From NCBI GenBank assembly GCA_036936605.1, contig JAUPFV010000002.1:221619046-221683045 (forward strand): a DNA stretch of 64,000 nt, in the 5' to 3' direction. Of the stretch, positions 22,219 to 33,510 are shown one piece after another (positions within the stretch are counted from its first letter, which is position 1; the number at the start of each line of letters is the position of its first letter). The translations under genes were made by a program, and so were the position numbers. Source of the stretch: Limnanthes douglasii subsp. nivea (Eukaryota; Streptophyta; Magnoliopsida; Brassicales; Limnanthaceae). The notes under the pieces were generated by a model that did no database searches, was not told the DNA's origin, and saw nothing but the letters and a program-made list of their open reading frames with translations.

Positions 22219-25159
22219 TATGTTCACAACTAGGAACGCTTTAATCAAAGGCAGGTGGCTTAATCTATCAGAGCTATAAAAGGCACAAAAAGTTGATTGG
22301 GAAAGGCGCATTGATGCAGGCCTACCTGCTTCCCCCATCGACAAACCAGAAATCCCAAACACAAAGCATGACGAGGGTTCTTCTTCAACCAAAAGTGTTA
22401 AACCTAGGAGATTGTTTCAATCCAACCTTTCTCATATTATCTCAGGCTCGTCGGTTCAGGAATCGGAGCCCACTGTTGAACTAGGGCAGACAGTTACTAG
22501 TTTCAAGAAGCCTTCCCCAGTTATCGTGATGGGATCGGATGCAGATGTCTCTCCCAATAAACTGGTTGATCGGAGAAGAGGATTCCTGGTAAAAGGGCAG
22601 GCTTCAAACGGCACACCCTCAAAATCAGGGGCTAAAGACAGCAACACGGGGCCGGAGGCACCCATAAAAGCTCCTAAGGACAAGCTGTCCAGACCGGAGG
22701 CCTCTAGCTCAAGCCTCCGAGGAGAAACCACCACATCTGAGCCCCAGCCGGAGGCCAGAGTTCAGGAAAACATCGAAGCCCAACAGTCCGGAGGTTAGAC
22801 TAAACCAACTCCTAACTCCCCTCACCCAAGAACAACTGAAAACCCATCCTCGGTAATGAAGGAAGTGATGGAGGATTCTATCGAAGAGGCTCCGTTCGAA
22901 TCCGAAGTCACCGGACAAACTAGTGATGTTGTTGCTGCCAAGAAGGATAAAGGCAAAGAAAAACTATGCCTTAGGCACCCAGATTTGCCAGAGATCCTAG
23001 AGGGAAAAGTGGGACCTTGTTTTCACAAGGTTAGTGTTAAGTATCTTCTCTCTTTACAAAAAATTACTTATGCTTTCATCCACACAGCCGAATTAGGTCG
23101 GATACGTACTAAGTGGGGGATTCCGGAGAACGTAAAAATTAGAATCCCAATAGACCCTGAAACCCCAATGGACTGCAAGCGCAGTGAAATAGTTATCTTC
23201 ACTGAGCTCTTTAACTGGGGGCTAAGGTTTCCCTTAGATCCGGAGATAGTCAGGTACTTCCACCTCATCAAGCTTTGTCCAAGTCAACTAAGCCCCAACA
23301 CCTGGTACACTCTTATGGCCTGCATCATGGCCTCCAGGCTCTCCGGAATTCCTCTACCAATGGAGGAATTCGCAGCTGTGGCAAGTCTCTACAGAAACCA
23401 TCATATTCCCTTTTATCACTTCAACATGGGTGATAACTATAAAACAGTGGATGACCTGCTTGAGTCGGAGAGAAATTGGAGGACTCACTTTTTGTTCGTG
23501 AGTGGTGCCAGGGAGAATGGGAGGAAGATAAAAGCTGATACCAACCCAAGTCTCCTCACCAGCAGATGGCGAAGTGATAGTAAGAACCCCACCTTACATT
23601 CTCATTTTTATTCTTCGTGAATTTGTTTAACTGACTTGTCTTGTCTTGTTTCTATTTTTTTTACAGTGCTGCCCAGAGACTTCAATGATCACCTAAAGGA
23701 CGGGCAGATCACTTGTACCAAGATCAACACTTGGGCTGCTGAAAAGTGGGGAAATCGTTTTCACAATGCCTTCACCGGAGGCAATCTCGCAAGGTCTCAC
23801 CTCTGGAACACTACTGGCCGGAGGGACTTGTCCTGGGAAGAGCTTACCACTCCACCCCCTCCGGATGTAGTCCTTAAAAGAACACACGCACCGGACGGGT
23901 CACTGTACTTGCCTGGTCGAGCCAAGACCCCAAGTAAAATGAAAGGGAAAAAAGGGAAGGGCAAGAAGAGTGCGGTTGAGGCTAACCCTGCTGAAACGGA
24001 GGAAACTGCTCCAACAAACCAAGAGGGCCAATTCCCAATCAGATTGATGCTGCTCTTCTAGAAGTAATAGAGCATGAGAGTGCTAGGGAAGAGGCAAGAT
24101 CTCCAAAACCCCCAAGGGTTCCTAAGAGAGACCGGAAACGGGGAGCAGAAAGCAAAGACAGGGAGGCCAAGAAGAAAAAGACCTCCAGGGGTGATGAACT
24201 CTCTCTCCGGCCTCTGGAGCCTCTCCCTCTTGTTGACCCTATCGATCCAACAAGAGCAGAAGAGATCCCTGGCGACTTTCGAACCGATGAGCTTGGAGGA
24301 GGAGACCTTAGTATCGATGGTGTCGACCTTACGGGGCTTGAGGGGCTTGGTGAGTACTTTGAAAAACTCCCCAGAGACGACTTTGCTGGGCCCTACCTCC
24401 CTTCAAGCGCTTCGAACAACGTCACCTTCAATGGTAAATCTTTCACCGTTTCAAGTGAAAGAGATGTTATAACTCACTCTATTCTGAGTAGTGTTCAACC
24501 AGTGTTGGTCCTGGAGAAGCAAGTGCGAGGTCAGTCAGCTATAATTATTGCCCTTAATTCTGACAAGGAGAAGCTATCCAATAACCTCCTCATTGCCAAC
24601 CAAAATGATGACGTTTTGAAGAGGGAAAACGAGGAGTTAAAGAAGAGCCAGGAGGGTTGGACCACAAAGGTTGCCTTCTTAGAGGACACTGTCAAAGACC
24701 TCCAGGAAAAGCTGTCCGGGTTAGAGAAAGATCTCTAAGGATCAAGTCATTCATACTTTGACAAATGACAAGATCACACTCGAGGACTCGGTGTCCAAGC
24801 CTGTAGAGGAGAAAGCTGATTTGCTAAGGGAGCAAGAGGCCAAAATTCAGGCCAAGATTAATGCTTATGCCAACAATGTGATAGACAGCCAAGAAGAGAT
24901 GTATGCCAAGGTGAAGTCAGACATGGCCTTACTTTTTCACGAGAAGTTTCCGAAGAGGAATCGGGGAGACTTATGGACTTTTGTAGAGTATCCAGACCTT
25001 CCTTTCCATACAATAGCTGAGGGTGACAGGTTTGACTTCTCCAGTGCATCATCATCCGATGAAGAAGAGAACACCGGAGAGAGTCCAGGTGAGGAGAATG
25101 ATGATCCCAAGAAGAAGAAAACAAGTGAGGTTGAGCCGTCTTCAAAGGCTCAGTCTTAG
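22219..25159 (+). pseudogene. E2 antisense ORF with intron (Transposase_28-like, coiled coil)
   Basis: Opposite to pol. From ATG 22219 (MFTTRNALIKGRWLN), an in-frame stop follows at residue 20 and another near 22796. Core domain 22970-23520: CLRHPDLPEILEGKVG, GLRFPLDPEIVRYFHL, WYTLMACIMASRLSG, resembling the Pfam 'putative gypsy type transposon' family. An 87-bp intron (23580-23666, GTAAGA...TTTACAG) splits it; joining the flanks reads RSD-MLPRDFNDH in frame. A Lys-rich nuclear-type segment (KGKKGKGKK) follows, then a 1-base frameshift near 24030, a Glu/Lys coiled coil 24500-24900 with another 1-base frameshift at 24735, and an acidic Ser tail. Function unknown; close kin exist in E1 and E3. 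Confidence 0.78.
23580..23666 (+). other. Spliceosomal intron in the E2 antisense ORF
   Basis: Donor GTAAGA at 23580, T-rich tract (CTATTTTTTTTACAG), acceptor AG at 23665-23666. Removing it joins GATA to TG and keeps the reading frame, giving RSDMLPRDFN; without splicing the frame hits a stop at about 23620. Confidence 0.75.
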
Positions 25160-25670
25160 AATATCAATTTATCTTTTACCTTTTGTTTTGATCGAACTAA
25201 AGTCCTTGGAAGGCCAAGGCATTTTTGTAATTGTGTCCGGTGTTTTATCGGACAGATCTTTTTGCTTTGATTGACAATTTAAAGTCCTTGGATGGCCAAG
25301 GCACTTTGGTTGTTTTAATGAATATGTTTATCTTACACAATTCTTGCATTCTTTCATAGTTTTTCAATTTTGGTGGCTAATGTTTCAACAACACTTAGTT
25401 ATTTCATAAATATCTTAAAGTGAGAGTGTTTAAATTCTTCGATCACAAATGTTGAAGTAGTCATCACACCTTTAATTCAATCCGGCCGGTGTTTAAACAA
25501 AAATTTGACAAGAAACACAGTAAAGACAGTCCGAATTTTTAAGAAAGCATCAAATATTTATAAAAGAGCCCGGACACCTTATTAAAACCTCCCCGCGCCA
25601 CCAGGGTAGGAAAGAGTATGCCCCCAAATATTTACATGGATTTCTAAACAAGTAAATATTTACATAGTTT
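25160..25670. other. E2 spacer between antisense ORF and integrase
   Basis: Non-coding region between the converging 3' ends. It contains the two-unit repeat listed at 25199-25320, otherwise nothing recognised. Confidence 0.55.
25199..25320 (+). repeat. Two-copy 82-bp repeat in E2 spacer
   Basis: AAAGTCCTTGGAAGGCCAAG at 25199 recurs as AAAGTCCTTGGATGGCCAAG at 25281, an 82-bp period. It occupies the same place as the 35-bp repeats of E1 and the 50-bp repeats of E3. Confidence 0.7.
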
Positions 25671-26756
25671 CTACTCCAAGTACATCCGGAGGTGCTCAAT
25701 ATTCCAAGAGTGATTCAAAACCCTTCCATCATTGTCTTCTAGCCAGTATGTCCCAGGTTTAAGCCTTTCAATGACCATAAAGGGTCCTTCCCAAGTTGGG
25801 GCTAGCTTGCCGAGTAGCTTATCTTTAGTGTGTAAGAAGACTTTCCTTAACACCTTATCCCCTGGTTGAAAATATATTCTTTTAACCCTGGAAGCGAACC
25901 TGCTTCTCATCAAACCCTGATAATGTGCAGCTCTAAGGTGAGCCTTAACTCTTCTTTCTTTTATTAAATCAAGCTGACCTCTGATTGCCACTTCGTTAGC
26001 GTGTTCGGAGAAATTATGAACTCGAAAAGAAGGGAGAGTTGCCTCTATGGGAGTTATGGCATCCATCCCATACACTAAGGCAAAAGGTGACTCTTGTGTT
26101 GCTGCCCCAGGTGTAGTCCGCTAGGCCCACAAAACCTCTTGCAAATAACTAGGCCATTTTCCAGCAGCCCCTTCTAAATTTTTCTTCAAACCGGACAATA
26201 TAGTTCTGTTGGCCACTTCAACTTGACCGTTTGCTTGTGGGTGGAAAGGTGAAGAGAAACAATGTTGTATACTTCTAGAAGCACAGAAATTCTCCATTTT
26301 CTTGTTGTCGAACTGTGGCCCATTGTCTATTGTTATCTTCTGTGGAATTCCAAATCTGCAACAGATATTGGATAAAATGAATTTAATGACAGCTTTTGAT
26401 GTTGTACCTGCCAGTGGGGCTGCTTCGATCCATTTTGAAAAATAGTCAATAGCGACAATTATTATCCTGCGCCCTCCGGACGCCATGGGTAGAGGTCCCA
26501 CCAAATCCAACCCCCATCGAGCAAAATGTATAGGTTCAGATATTGACTCTAAAGGGATGAATGGGACATGAATTTCATTGCTATATCTCTGGCATGGGTC
26601 ACACTTCCTCACCAGCTCCTTAGCATCTTGCATTATAGAGGGCCAATAATAACCAGCCAACAAAACTCTCCTCGTTAGAGCCCTGTATCCACAGTGAGTT
26701 GATCCCTCACCATCATGTAATTCGGAGAGGACTATTTGAGATTCATCAACCCCCAA
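25671..26756 (-). pseudogene. E2 integrase
   Basis: Minus-strand frames at 26121-26756 and 25671-26075. Zinc finger: SELHDGEGSTHCGYRA ... KCDPCQ. Catalytic core: first Asp in WGLDLVGPLPM, second in TIDNGPQFDN, Glu in NGQVEVANR; all three are present. The C-terminal part has KVLRKVFLHTKDKLLGKLAP and ends NIEHLRMYLE. A single TAG replaces the usual Tyr in WAYRTTP (near 26118), and a frame change lies upstream near 26810. It would insert the cDNA into host chromatin if intact. Confidence 0.88.
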
Positions 26757-27357
26757 ACATCGTAAGAGGGGTTTACTATAAGACTTCTTATAAAGAACAT
26801 CTCTTAGTATTTAAAACCATGAGCTTTGTACTTTACTTTCCTTGCTATTGACTTGTCCGGAGGCAAAATACCATCAGAGAGATACTGAAGGAGAGGAAAC
26901 CTCCAATCTTGAGGTTGTTTTATCTGTACATCGAAAATTTCTTCCTCCTTACGCATATTGAGTTGAATGGAAGGGCTCTCGAGCACATGGATCCAAGGGT
27001 ATGACTCAGTATAGGCTATGGTTGCCAAGGAATCTGCTAGTTCATTTTCTGTTCGGGGTATGTGCTCATAAATGATGCTCTTGAACTTAAGTGCCTCATT
27101 TTTAAGAAGAAGTAAGTATTTTATTAGTTGCTCTTTTTTAGCTTCGGATTGACCCTATGCATGGTGGATAAGAAGCTGGGAATCGCTCATCAACTTGACC
27201 CTTTTGGCTCCACAAATAAAAGCTAACTTTAAACCAGCTATAGCAGCTTCATATTCGGACTCGTTGTTAGAAGCCCAAAAAGCAAAGCGTATAGCCTGGT
27301 ACATTTTGTCACCATACGGAGAGGTCAAGCACACCCCTGCACCACATCCATAGTACT
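26757..27357 (-). pseudogene. E2 second RNase H (aRNH) and linker
   Basis: After the first RNase H, the minus strand reads KVWIFRTDGG (about 27375-27358), then NNESEYEAAIAGLKLAF and KLMSDSQLLIHHA near 27150-27280, then ENELADSLATIAYTES near 27005-27050. These are the Asp, Glu and Asp positions of an archaeal-type RNase H, the extra domain known from Tat elements. A TAG stop follows LIHHA, and a frameshift near 26810 precedes the integrase. Confidence 0.75.
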
Positions 27358-27984
27358 TTATCCACCATCCGTCCGGAAGATCCAGACCTTTTTATCTTTC
27401 ATCTCAGTCGTTTGCTCTGTATCCCTATCTGAGTGGAATTCAACTAAGAAGTCAGCCACAGCCTGGGTTTTGATTGCTGTTCGAGGAGCAAAATCAATAT
27501 CGAAGTTCCCCAACTCCACTGACCACTTAGTCATTCTACTTGAAATGTCTGCCTTTTGAAGAACGTTTTTCAAGGGATAGGATGTTCGGACGATAATAGG
27601 ATGAGCCTGAAAATAAGGCCTCATCTTCCTAGCAGCAATTACCAGGGCTAGTGCTAACTTTTTAAGCTTTAGATAGCGTTTTTCTGCATCTATCAAGCTC
27701 TTGGTGATATAATACACCGGACGGGGATAATTATCCACTTCCTTTACCAATACAGCACTGATGACACAACTGGAAACTGCCAAATATACAAAGAGTGCCT
27801 CTCCATCAACAGGTTTAAATAGAGTCTTGGAGGAGGACATATGTTTTTTAATCTCATTGAAGGCCTCATCATATTGTGAAGTCCAGTCAAATCCCTTTGC
27901 ACCCTTTAAAATTTGAAAAAACGGGGCATATCTGTCCGAAGACCTTGAGATGAATCGATTTAATGCAGCCAACCTCCCAATCAA
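27358..27984 (-). pseudogene. E2 first RNase H domain
   Basis: Readable for 208 codons: IGRLAALNRFISRSSDR (connection), FDWTSQYDEAFNEIKKH, VYYITKSLIDAEKRYLKLKK, SSRMTKWSVELGNFDIDFAP, IKTQAVADFLVEF. It lies downstream of reverse transcriptase and is separated from it by a frameshift near 28085 and a stop near 27998. Confidence 0.85.
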
Positions 27985-28066
27985 CCGTTGTACTTCTTAA
28001 ATATTCTGAGGAGGCTCCATTTGGAATAAAGCATTAAGCTGGTCCGGATCGGGCTGTATCCCTTGC

Positions 28067-28885
28067 TCACTTATTATATACCCCAGGCTGCACCCCGAAT
28101 ACACATTTCTCTGGATTTAGTTTCAAATTTACTTTTACTAAGTTAGCAAAAGTTTCTTGGAGATCTGCCAAGTGTAGTTCTTCATCCACACTTTTTACCA
28201 TCATGTCATCAATGTATACTTCCATATTTCTTCCAATTTGATCAGCAAAGGCTTTGTTTACTAACCTGTGATAGGTAGCCCCAGCATTTTTAAACCCAAA
28301 TGGCATCATCTTGTAACAATGAAGGCCCCTATCAGTGACAAACGTAGTATGCTCCTGATCCTTCGGATCTACTTGAATCTGATTGTACCCGGAGAAGGCA
28401 TCCATGAAAGACAGTAGCTTATTGCCAGAAGTGGAATCCACCAGCTGATCAATCCAGGGGACTGTGTATAAATCCTTTGGGCAAGCCCTATTGAGATCTG
28501 TAAAGTCAATGCACAAACGCCACTTGCCATTTTTCTTTTTCACCAAGACCGGATTGGCTCTCCATAAAGGATATTGAGACTCCTTTATATCCCCCATTTT
28601 AGTAAGCCTGTTAACTTCTTGAACAATAACATCAGCCTTTTCCATGGAAAAAGCCCTTCTCTTTTGTACCACAGGTGTTATGTCTCTCCGGATGGATAGG
28701 TGATGTGATACAATATCTGCTGGAACCCCGGTAACATCAGCATTGCACCAAACAAAAACATGCTGATGGTCTTTTAGGAACTTCAACATTTTACTCTTCA
28801 GTTCGGATGGCATTTTGGACCTTATCTTAACATTTTTTCCCTCTTCCAAAGATTGTGTTTCAACTTCTTCAACCGGTATTAACAC
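28067..28885 (-). pseudogene. E2 reverse transcriptase
   Basis: 272 codons with the standard Ty3 motifs: WRANPVLVKKKNGKWRLCID, DLNRACPKDLY, FMDAFSGYNQIQVDPKDQE, MMPFGFKNAGATYHRLVN and the intact active site VYIDDMMVKS. It ends in a frameshift at FGVQPG; the following LGYIISEQGIQPDPDQL is in another frame. A TAG at about 28946 separates it from the protease tail in the same frame. Confidence 0.9.
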
Positions 28886-28945
28886 TCCAGGGGTCTCTCT
28901 GGGGTCATCAATTTTACCCTCACCCCCAGAAAGCCCCTCAAACTG

Positions 28946-29711
28946 CTATTTTTCATTGATACGAACTGCTCTCAACGTCCGAGGAGCCAGTATTGTGGCA
29001 TAACACTCTCTTGCAATATTTTGGTTGCTCCGAACAACTCCCACTTGTCTTTGAACAACATATTTCAAACATTGGTGGACTGTTGAGGCCACTGCATGCA
29101 TCCTAGAGAGCCAAGATCTCCCTAGAATAGTATTATAACAAGTGGGACAATCCACCACAATAAAAATTATTCTAACCATTTTTTTAAAAGGGCCCTTTGC
29201 CCAACAAAACTTCCTCTTCGAACTCCTCGATCACATCTGCTGAGCTTCCAGTGAAACCCACAATTAACATGTCTGAACGCTGAATCACTGCTGGATTCTT
29301 CATCTTTTTGTAAGAGGTTAAAAAGAGGATATTGGCTGAACTCCCAGTATCCACTAAGATTTGTCTTATGTCATTTCCCCCAATGGATGCTCCTATGACA
29401 ACAACATCCTCATGAGGGCCAGCTATATCCCTCAAGTCACCCTCATCGAAAAAAATGAAGGGAAATGAAATCTGTAATTGGTAGGAGGTCATGCCTCCTT
29501 CCAGCTGGGTAGCTAAAGTATGAACGTGCCTCTTCCTCGAAGATGCAGTTGGTGTTGTCATGGTATCCCCTCCGAAAATTATGAGTGATTCAAAAAAGTT
29601 AATAAGCCCAGACACTGTTTTACAACGTTCCTCAATGGCACCCACTCTGTTTCGAGTTGGATCAGGGTCCAGGTATTCTGATTCTACATCGAATCTTTCG
29701 ATTATCACCAT
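28946..29711 (-). pseudogene. E2 protease region
   Basis: 29184-29711 holds VVIGASIGGNDIRQILVDTGSSANILF, whose DTGS is the retropepsin active site. 28946-29179 holds the protease end VDCPTCYNTILGRSWLS. The two are separated by a one-base frameshift at a run of A/T near 29180. The first frame overlaps the end of gag by 7 bases (ATGGTGA), with gag and protease in different frames; this may be a mutation or a real frame change. Confidence 0.82.
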
Positions 29712-30247
29712 AGCTCCCTCCGGAGCGGATGTGCCTGCATTGTTTGGACCACCCGATGAGCATTATCAGGCATATTTCCTCCTCGTCTTTTAACATATGC
29801 TCCCAGCTTTCCTCCTTCAATTAAATTCTGGACTTCTTGTTTTAAAGCAATACAATCCTCAGTGGTATGGCCAGTATCATTATGGTTCTGACAGAAGGAA
29901 TTGTTACGATGCTCCTTAGGAGATTGTAGTGCAGCCGACCTTCTAAAGTGTACTTCTTCCTTTATTTTGTCATAAATGGTAGCCATACTTTCTTTTAACT
30001 CAGCAAACCACTCCGGTTGAACCCAAGGCCCTCTCTTATTTATAGATTGTTGACTCTGGGCAGGCGCAGCTGGCTGAGACTGAGCTTTAGCTTTGTTATG
30101 ACCCTGCCTGGCCTCCCTTGCCTTGTTCCCGGACTGATTTTGGTTAGGGTTTGGTGCAACCGGGGCAGACCTCACCTGCCTGTGCACCCTAGTTTTCTTT
30201 GTTTCATCAACGTTAATTTGCTTTCCGACCTGATTCAGTAGACCTCC
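29705..30247 (-). pseudogene. E2 gag, C-terminal part
   Basis: Same frame as the upstream gag ORF, separated by a single TAG at 30248-30250. Gln/Asn/Ala-rich linker, then FCQNHNDTGHTTEDC, a Cys-His knuckle of the sort seen in Tat gag proteins, and KQEVQNLIEGGKLGAYVKRR. It ends at TGA 29705-29707. Confidence 0.78.
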
Positions 30248-31297
30248 CTAAGTCATGGCTTTCTTTCTGGTCACTGAATCAGCCAAAATTCCAGGGTTTA
30301 AGCCCTGCCTTAAAGATGCTATTGCTACTTGCTCAAAGCAATCAGCCAACCCGTTTTTAGTGTTTACAAAATGACTTATGTATTCTTTCAGTGATTCGTT
30401 CGGTTCTTGGGCACAATGGATAATTGTGTCCCCATTGCCCTTCAACTCCTTACTTCCAACAAACTGCCTCCGGAAGGCCACCCAAAAGGTATCGAAATTT
30501 ATGATGCAACCCTGTGGTAGGCTGTTATACCACTTCAGAGCACTCCCCGTAAAGGATTGGGAGAATGCTCTACAAAGTAACTTGTTGTCATCATCGAAAT
30601 TCATCACGAAGTTTTTGAATTGTTCCAAGTGATTGTCCAGATCTTTACTGCCATCGTATTTCTCCATTTTTTTACTATCAAACCTCTTACGGAGGTTTCC
30701 AGACAAAATCTTGGAAGACAGTGGAGATTGTCTCCAATTCCGGCCACAACTGAAAACGGTATCCTCATTGGGAGTTGCAAAGATACCTGGTTCATCATGG
30801 AAGGCAAAAGGATCCACCAGCATCCGGTCTACATGTCTCCGACTGTGAGATGATCCTTTGCCTATATGCCTCTTTAACTTTCCATGTCTATCCTTTTTTC
30901 TTGAATACTTCTTAACCAACTTTTGTTTCTTTTTAGATCGGCCCTCATCACTGCTGGAGGATAATGACTCTTCAACTCCATCCTCGCCCGAGGAGCTACC
31001 AGAAGATTCTGAGTCTGAATCAGAGCTCTCCAGTGGCTTGGACCGGTGAGACTTTTTGGAGCTATCAGGAGTCTTCTTGGTACTCACATGGGTCTTCGAA
31101 GGCTCATGCTCTTTAGGGTTGTCGGTATGATGAGCAACTGATGCCTTTGACTTCTCTTTTATGCCCATCTTTGCCTTCTCTGCCCTCAGAGCTTCTATCT
31201 CGCCCTTTAATCTATCACGCTCCTCGATGGTATATTCGTCATTTTCACCCACCACTTCAAGCAAAGCTGGTGGTACTTCTGGTGCGTCCGGATTCAT
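30248..31297 (-). pseudogene. E2 gag, N-terminal part
   Basis: Start taken at ATG 31297 (MNPDAPEVPPALLEVVG); the longer frame upstream would run from a TTG inside the primer-binding site. A short coiled coil (DRLKGEIEALRAEKAKMG), then a Ser/Lys-rich region (residues about 65-170), then the Retrotrans_gag domain: NHLEQFKNFVMNFDDDNKL, CRAFSQSFTGSALKWYNSLP, FRRQFVGSKEL, IASLRQGLNPGILADS. About 349 codons to a TAG that interrupts an otherwise continuous gag. Confidence 0.85.
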
Positions 31298-31345
31298 TCG
31301 GACTGATTTTTTCTGATGGTTTCGAATGCTAGATTCAGACACCGT

Positions 31346-31371
31346 CTGTCCTCCCACTATGGTCGCCAATT
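31346..31371 (-). other. E2 primer-binding site
   Basis: Minus strand reads AATTGGCGACCATAGTGGG directly after the 5' LTR, parallel to AATTGGTGACTTCATTGGGG in E1. Confidence 0.6.
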
Positions 31372-31787
31372 TGGTGTGGTTTATTTTCGTCTGAGGGTAA
31401 GTTTTTAATTTTTGTTTAGAGTTTTGCGGAGTTTTGAGAGTATTTAATGTTTGGGTAGAATGTAGAGGGAGAATTGAGCTGCCTGGTTGTATTTAATTTT
31501 CATTACCCTCATTTAATGTTGGTGGTTGGGTATTTATACCCTTATGTTTGGGCCTCATGAGCTTTCGGGTCGTGTTTAATGGACTCAGATCGAGTTTAAG
31601 GCCCCATTAGTTCTAAGTAAGTGAACAGGCAGCTTAGTCAAAAAGTGATTAGGTTTTAAGTACTTTAGTCCTGTTCGGATAGTTCAATGGATGATGGTGT
31701 TCGAACTGCCCCTATCCGGTAAGGTGGACATTGTCCGAATTGACCATGTCCGGTCTCCATGAAACGTGGTGACAGAATCCGGACTCA
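31372..31787 (-). repeat. E2 5' LTR
   Basis: 416 bp. On the minus strand it begins TGAGTCCGGATTCTG and ends CCACACCA. A TATTTATA-type box is visible in the middle (near 31530 on the plus strand). Confidence 0.9.
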
Positions 31788-32975
31788 TAAGTTTTTGCTT
31801 CTAGAAGATCGTCGATTATCTTTAAATCATCATCCAAGGTAAGATAGTAAAATGGAAGCACCAGCCCTTTCGACAGTTATGTCAAAGAGATGAAGTCATC
31901 GATGCAGATCGAAATCTTGGATAAGCGAGAAGCCATGATCACAGAAAGCAATGTGAACCATTGATTCGGTGTCACTTGGGTTGAACACAAATTCAAAAGT
32001 TTAAAGTAGTCAACGATTATGGGGTCGAGTGGAAATCGAAGACCCAAGTTGATGATTTCTGGGTACACCACCAATTCATCTTTCTTGCAATCTAAATGTG
32101 TTTCCCCTTCTTTGGGGAGACAAAGTGTGATATTTTTTCCCATTTTGCACTGCTTCTTTAGACCAACTGCTTGGCTCTATTATAATATGTATATGGAACA
32201 TTCTTCATAGCTAATATGTAATGCGCTTCGAGAAACCTCAAATTCTCACCTATTGACGTGCAGCTCGTCAAATATTGTGACATGTATTTTCTTTTTTCTC
32301 GGTCTACGAGCTTTTTCTTGTCTGATTCCTTCGAAGCTTCTTCTTCTGTTTCACCTTCGTTATTTGACTGAGTAGCATCATAATTGATTTCTTCTTCATA
32401 TGACTCATCCATCAATTGAGGAGGATCACTTTTGGGATTTGATTGAGATGATGTTGATGTCTCAACAATCTCCCTCAGGGGAGGAGAAGTGGTGGATAGA
32501 TTTGAGGCGACATTAATATCCGAGGTGATATCAGCATCATCTCCCATTGCAAGGTTTTTTTTTCTAGAGTTCAGGGAGGATGATCTTTTAAAAGATTAGT
32601 TGAGGAACGAGTTTCTTCGGATTTCTTTGAGGATGATTTGCTCACTTCACGACTAATTTGAGATGATGATTCAGTAAAGGAGGGTGATATTTGAGGTGTT
32701 TTTGGTGTTCGAGTTTTTCATTATGGGTTTTCTTCTATGAGAGGAGAAGGTGAAAAAACTGGAGATTTTGAAAGATCAAAGTTACCGTAGTATATTGCCT
32801 TTGAAGACAGTCCAAGAGGAGCGTTGCTTATTAATCCAGCTGCTCTATATTCATCTTCTCTTTCACTAATGCAGAGGTAGTCGTAAGCTCTGAATACGTT
32901 GTTATCTGATTTCAAAGATTTGGGTTTTTTGGAAATTATGGCTTTAGGTCTTCTACTATTTGGATGCTTTCTCAT
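31788..32975 (-). pseudogene. E1 antisense ORF, N-terminal part (U2)
   Basis: From ATG 32975 (MRKHPNSRRPKAIISKKPKS) through the Ser/Asp/Glu-rich segment 32158-32547 (DADITSDINVASNLST, KKLVDREKRKYMSQYLTS) to the core domain 31877-32143 (NITLCLPKEGETHLDCKKDE, GLRFPLDPIIVDYFKLLNLC, WFTLLSVIMASRLSKIS). This is the best preserved copy of the E1 antisense ORF core. E2 interrupts it at 31788. Confidence 0.75.
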
Positions 32976-33510
32976 AAACTAGTTGAAGATTGAACGGAAA
33001 GTTTAGAGTTCTCGGTGAAGCTAGCCAACAGATTGAAGAAGAGGTTGAAGGTAACAAAGAGATTTTAACTTTTTGCAGTTTCTCTCTCAAGTAATTGAAT
33101 CTGTGAATCAAACAATGGGTCACAGTGATATTTATAAGAGGAGAAAAGAAGTATCAAGAAGTAAAAGAGGTGGACAGTGATTAGGCAGATTTTGAAGCGG
33201 TTACGTAGATAAGGATATACCGTCTGTCATGCTATGAGTCTAGTGGCAGACCTACTGCCTAGGGTGTTATTATTTGCTAAGAGATAGACTTAGCATCTAA
33301 AGTGTCACCCTAGACTTGGCTTCCTCTACTAATCATGATATGAGGAAAATATTTCGTGTTAAAATAATTCGAGGTGTAAGAAAAAAATTAAAGTAAAACA
33401 ACATCTTTGAAGCACTTCGAATTGTGGATAAGGGGGATTTATTCACCTATGAATATATTCGAGACTAGTTAGTTCTCATTCATTCTCTTACATGAGAACT
33501 AAGGGGGTAC

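Larger units (their letters stand above)
21355..31787 (-). mobile_element. Tat-lineage Ty3/Gypsy retrotransposon E2, nested in E1
   Basis: A 10.4-kb element in minus orientation. The 5' LTR is 31372-31787, the 3' LTR 21355-21769, the primer-binding site lies just inside the 5' LTR (31371 downward) and the purine tract AAAAAAGGGCTACTGA lies just inside the 3' LTR. The minus strand carries gag, protease, reverse transcriptase, two RNase H domains and integrase; the plus strand carries a large ORF at 22219-25159. About 16 differences between the two ~415-bp LTRs (by eye) suggest a more recent insertion than E1. A handful of stops and frameshifts make it defective. No clear target duplication was recognised. 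Confidence 0.92.

Noticed and set aside
30378..31049. Several plus-strand ORFs across 30378-31332
   Set aside because: Shadows of the minus-strand gag gene; no motif of their own.
31298..31369. Longer gag frame of E2 starting at 31369
   Set aside because: It would start with TTG inside the primer-binding site; the first ATG in frame is at 31297.
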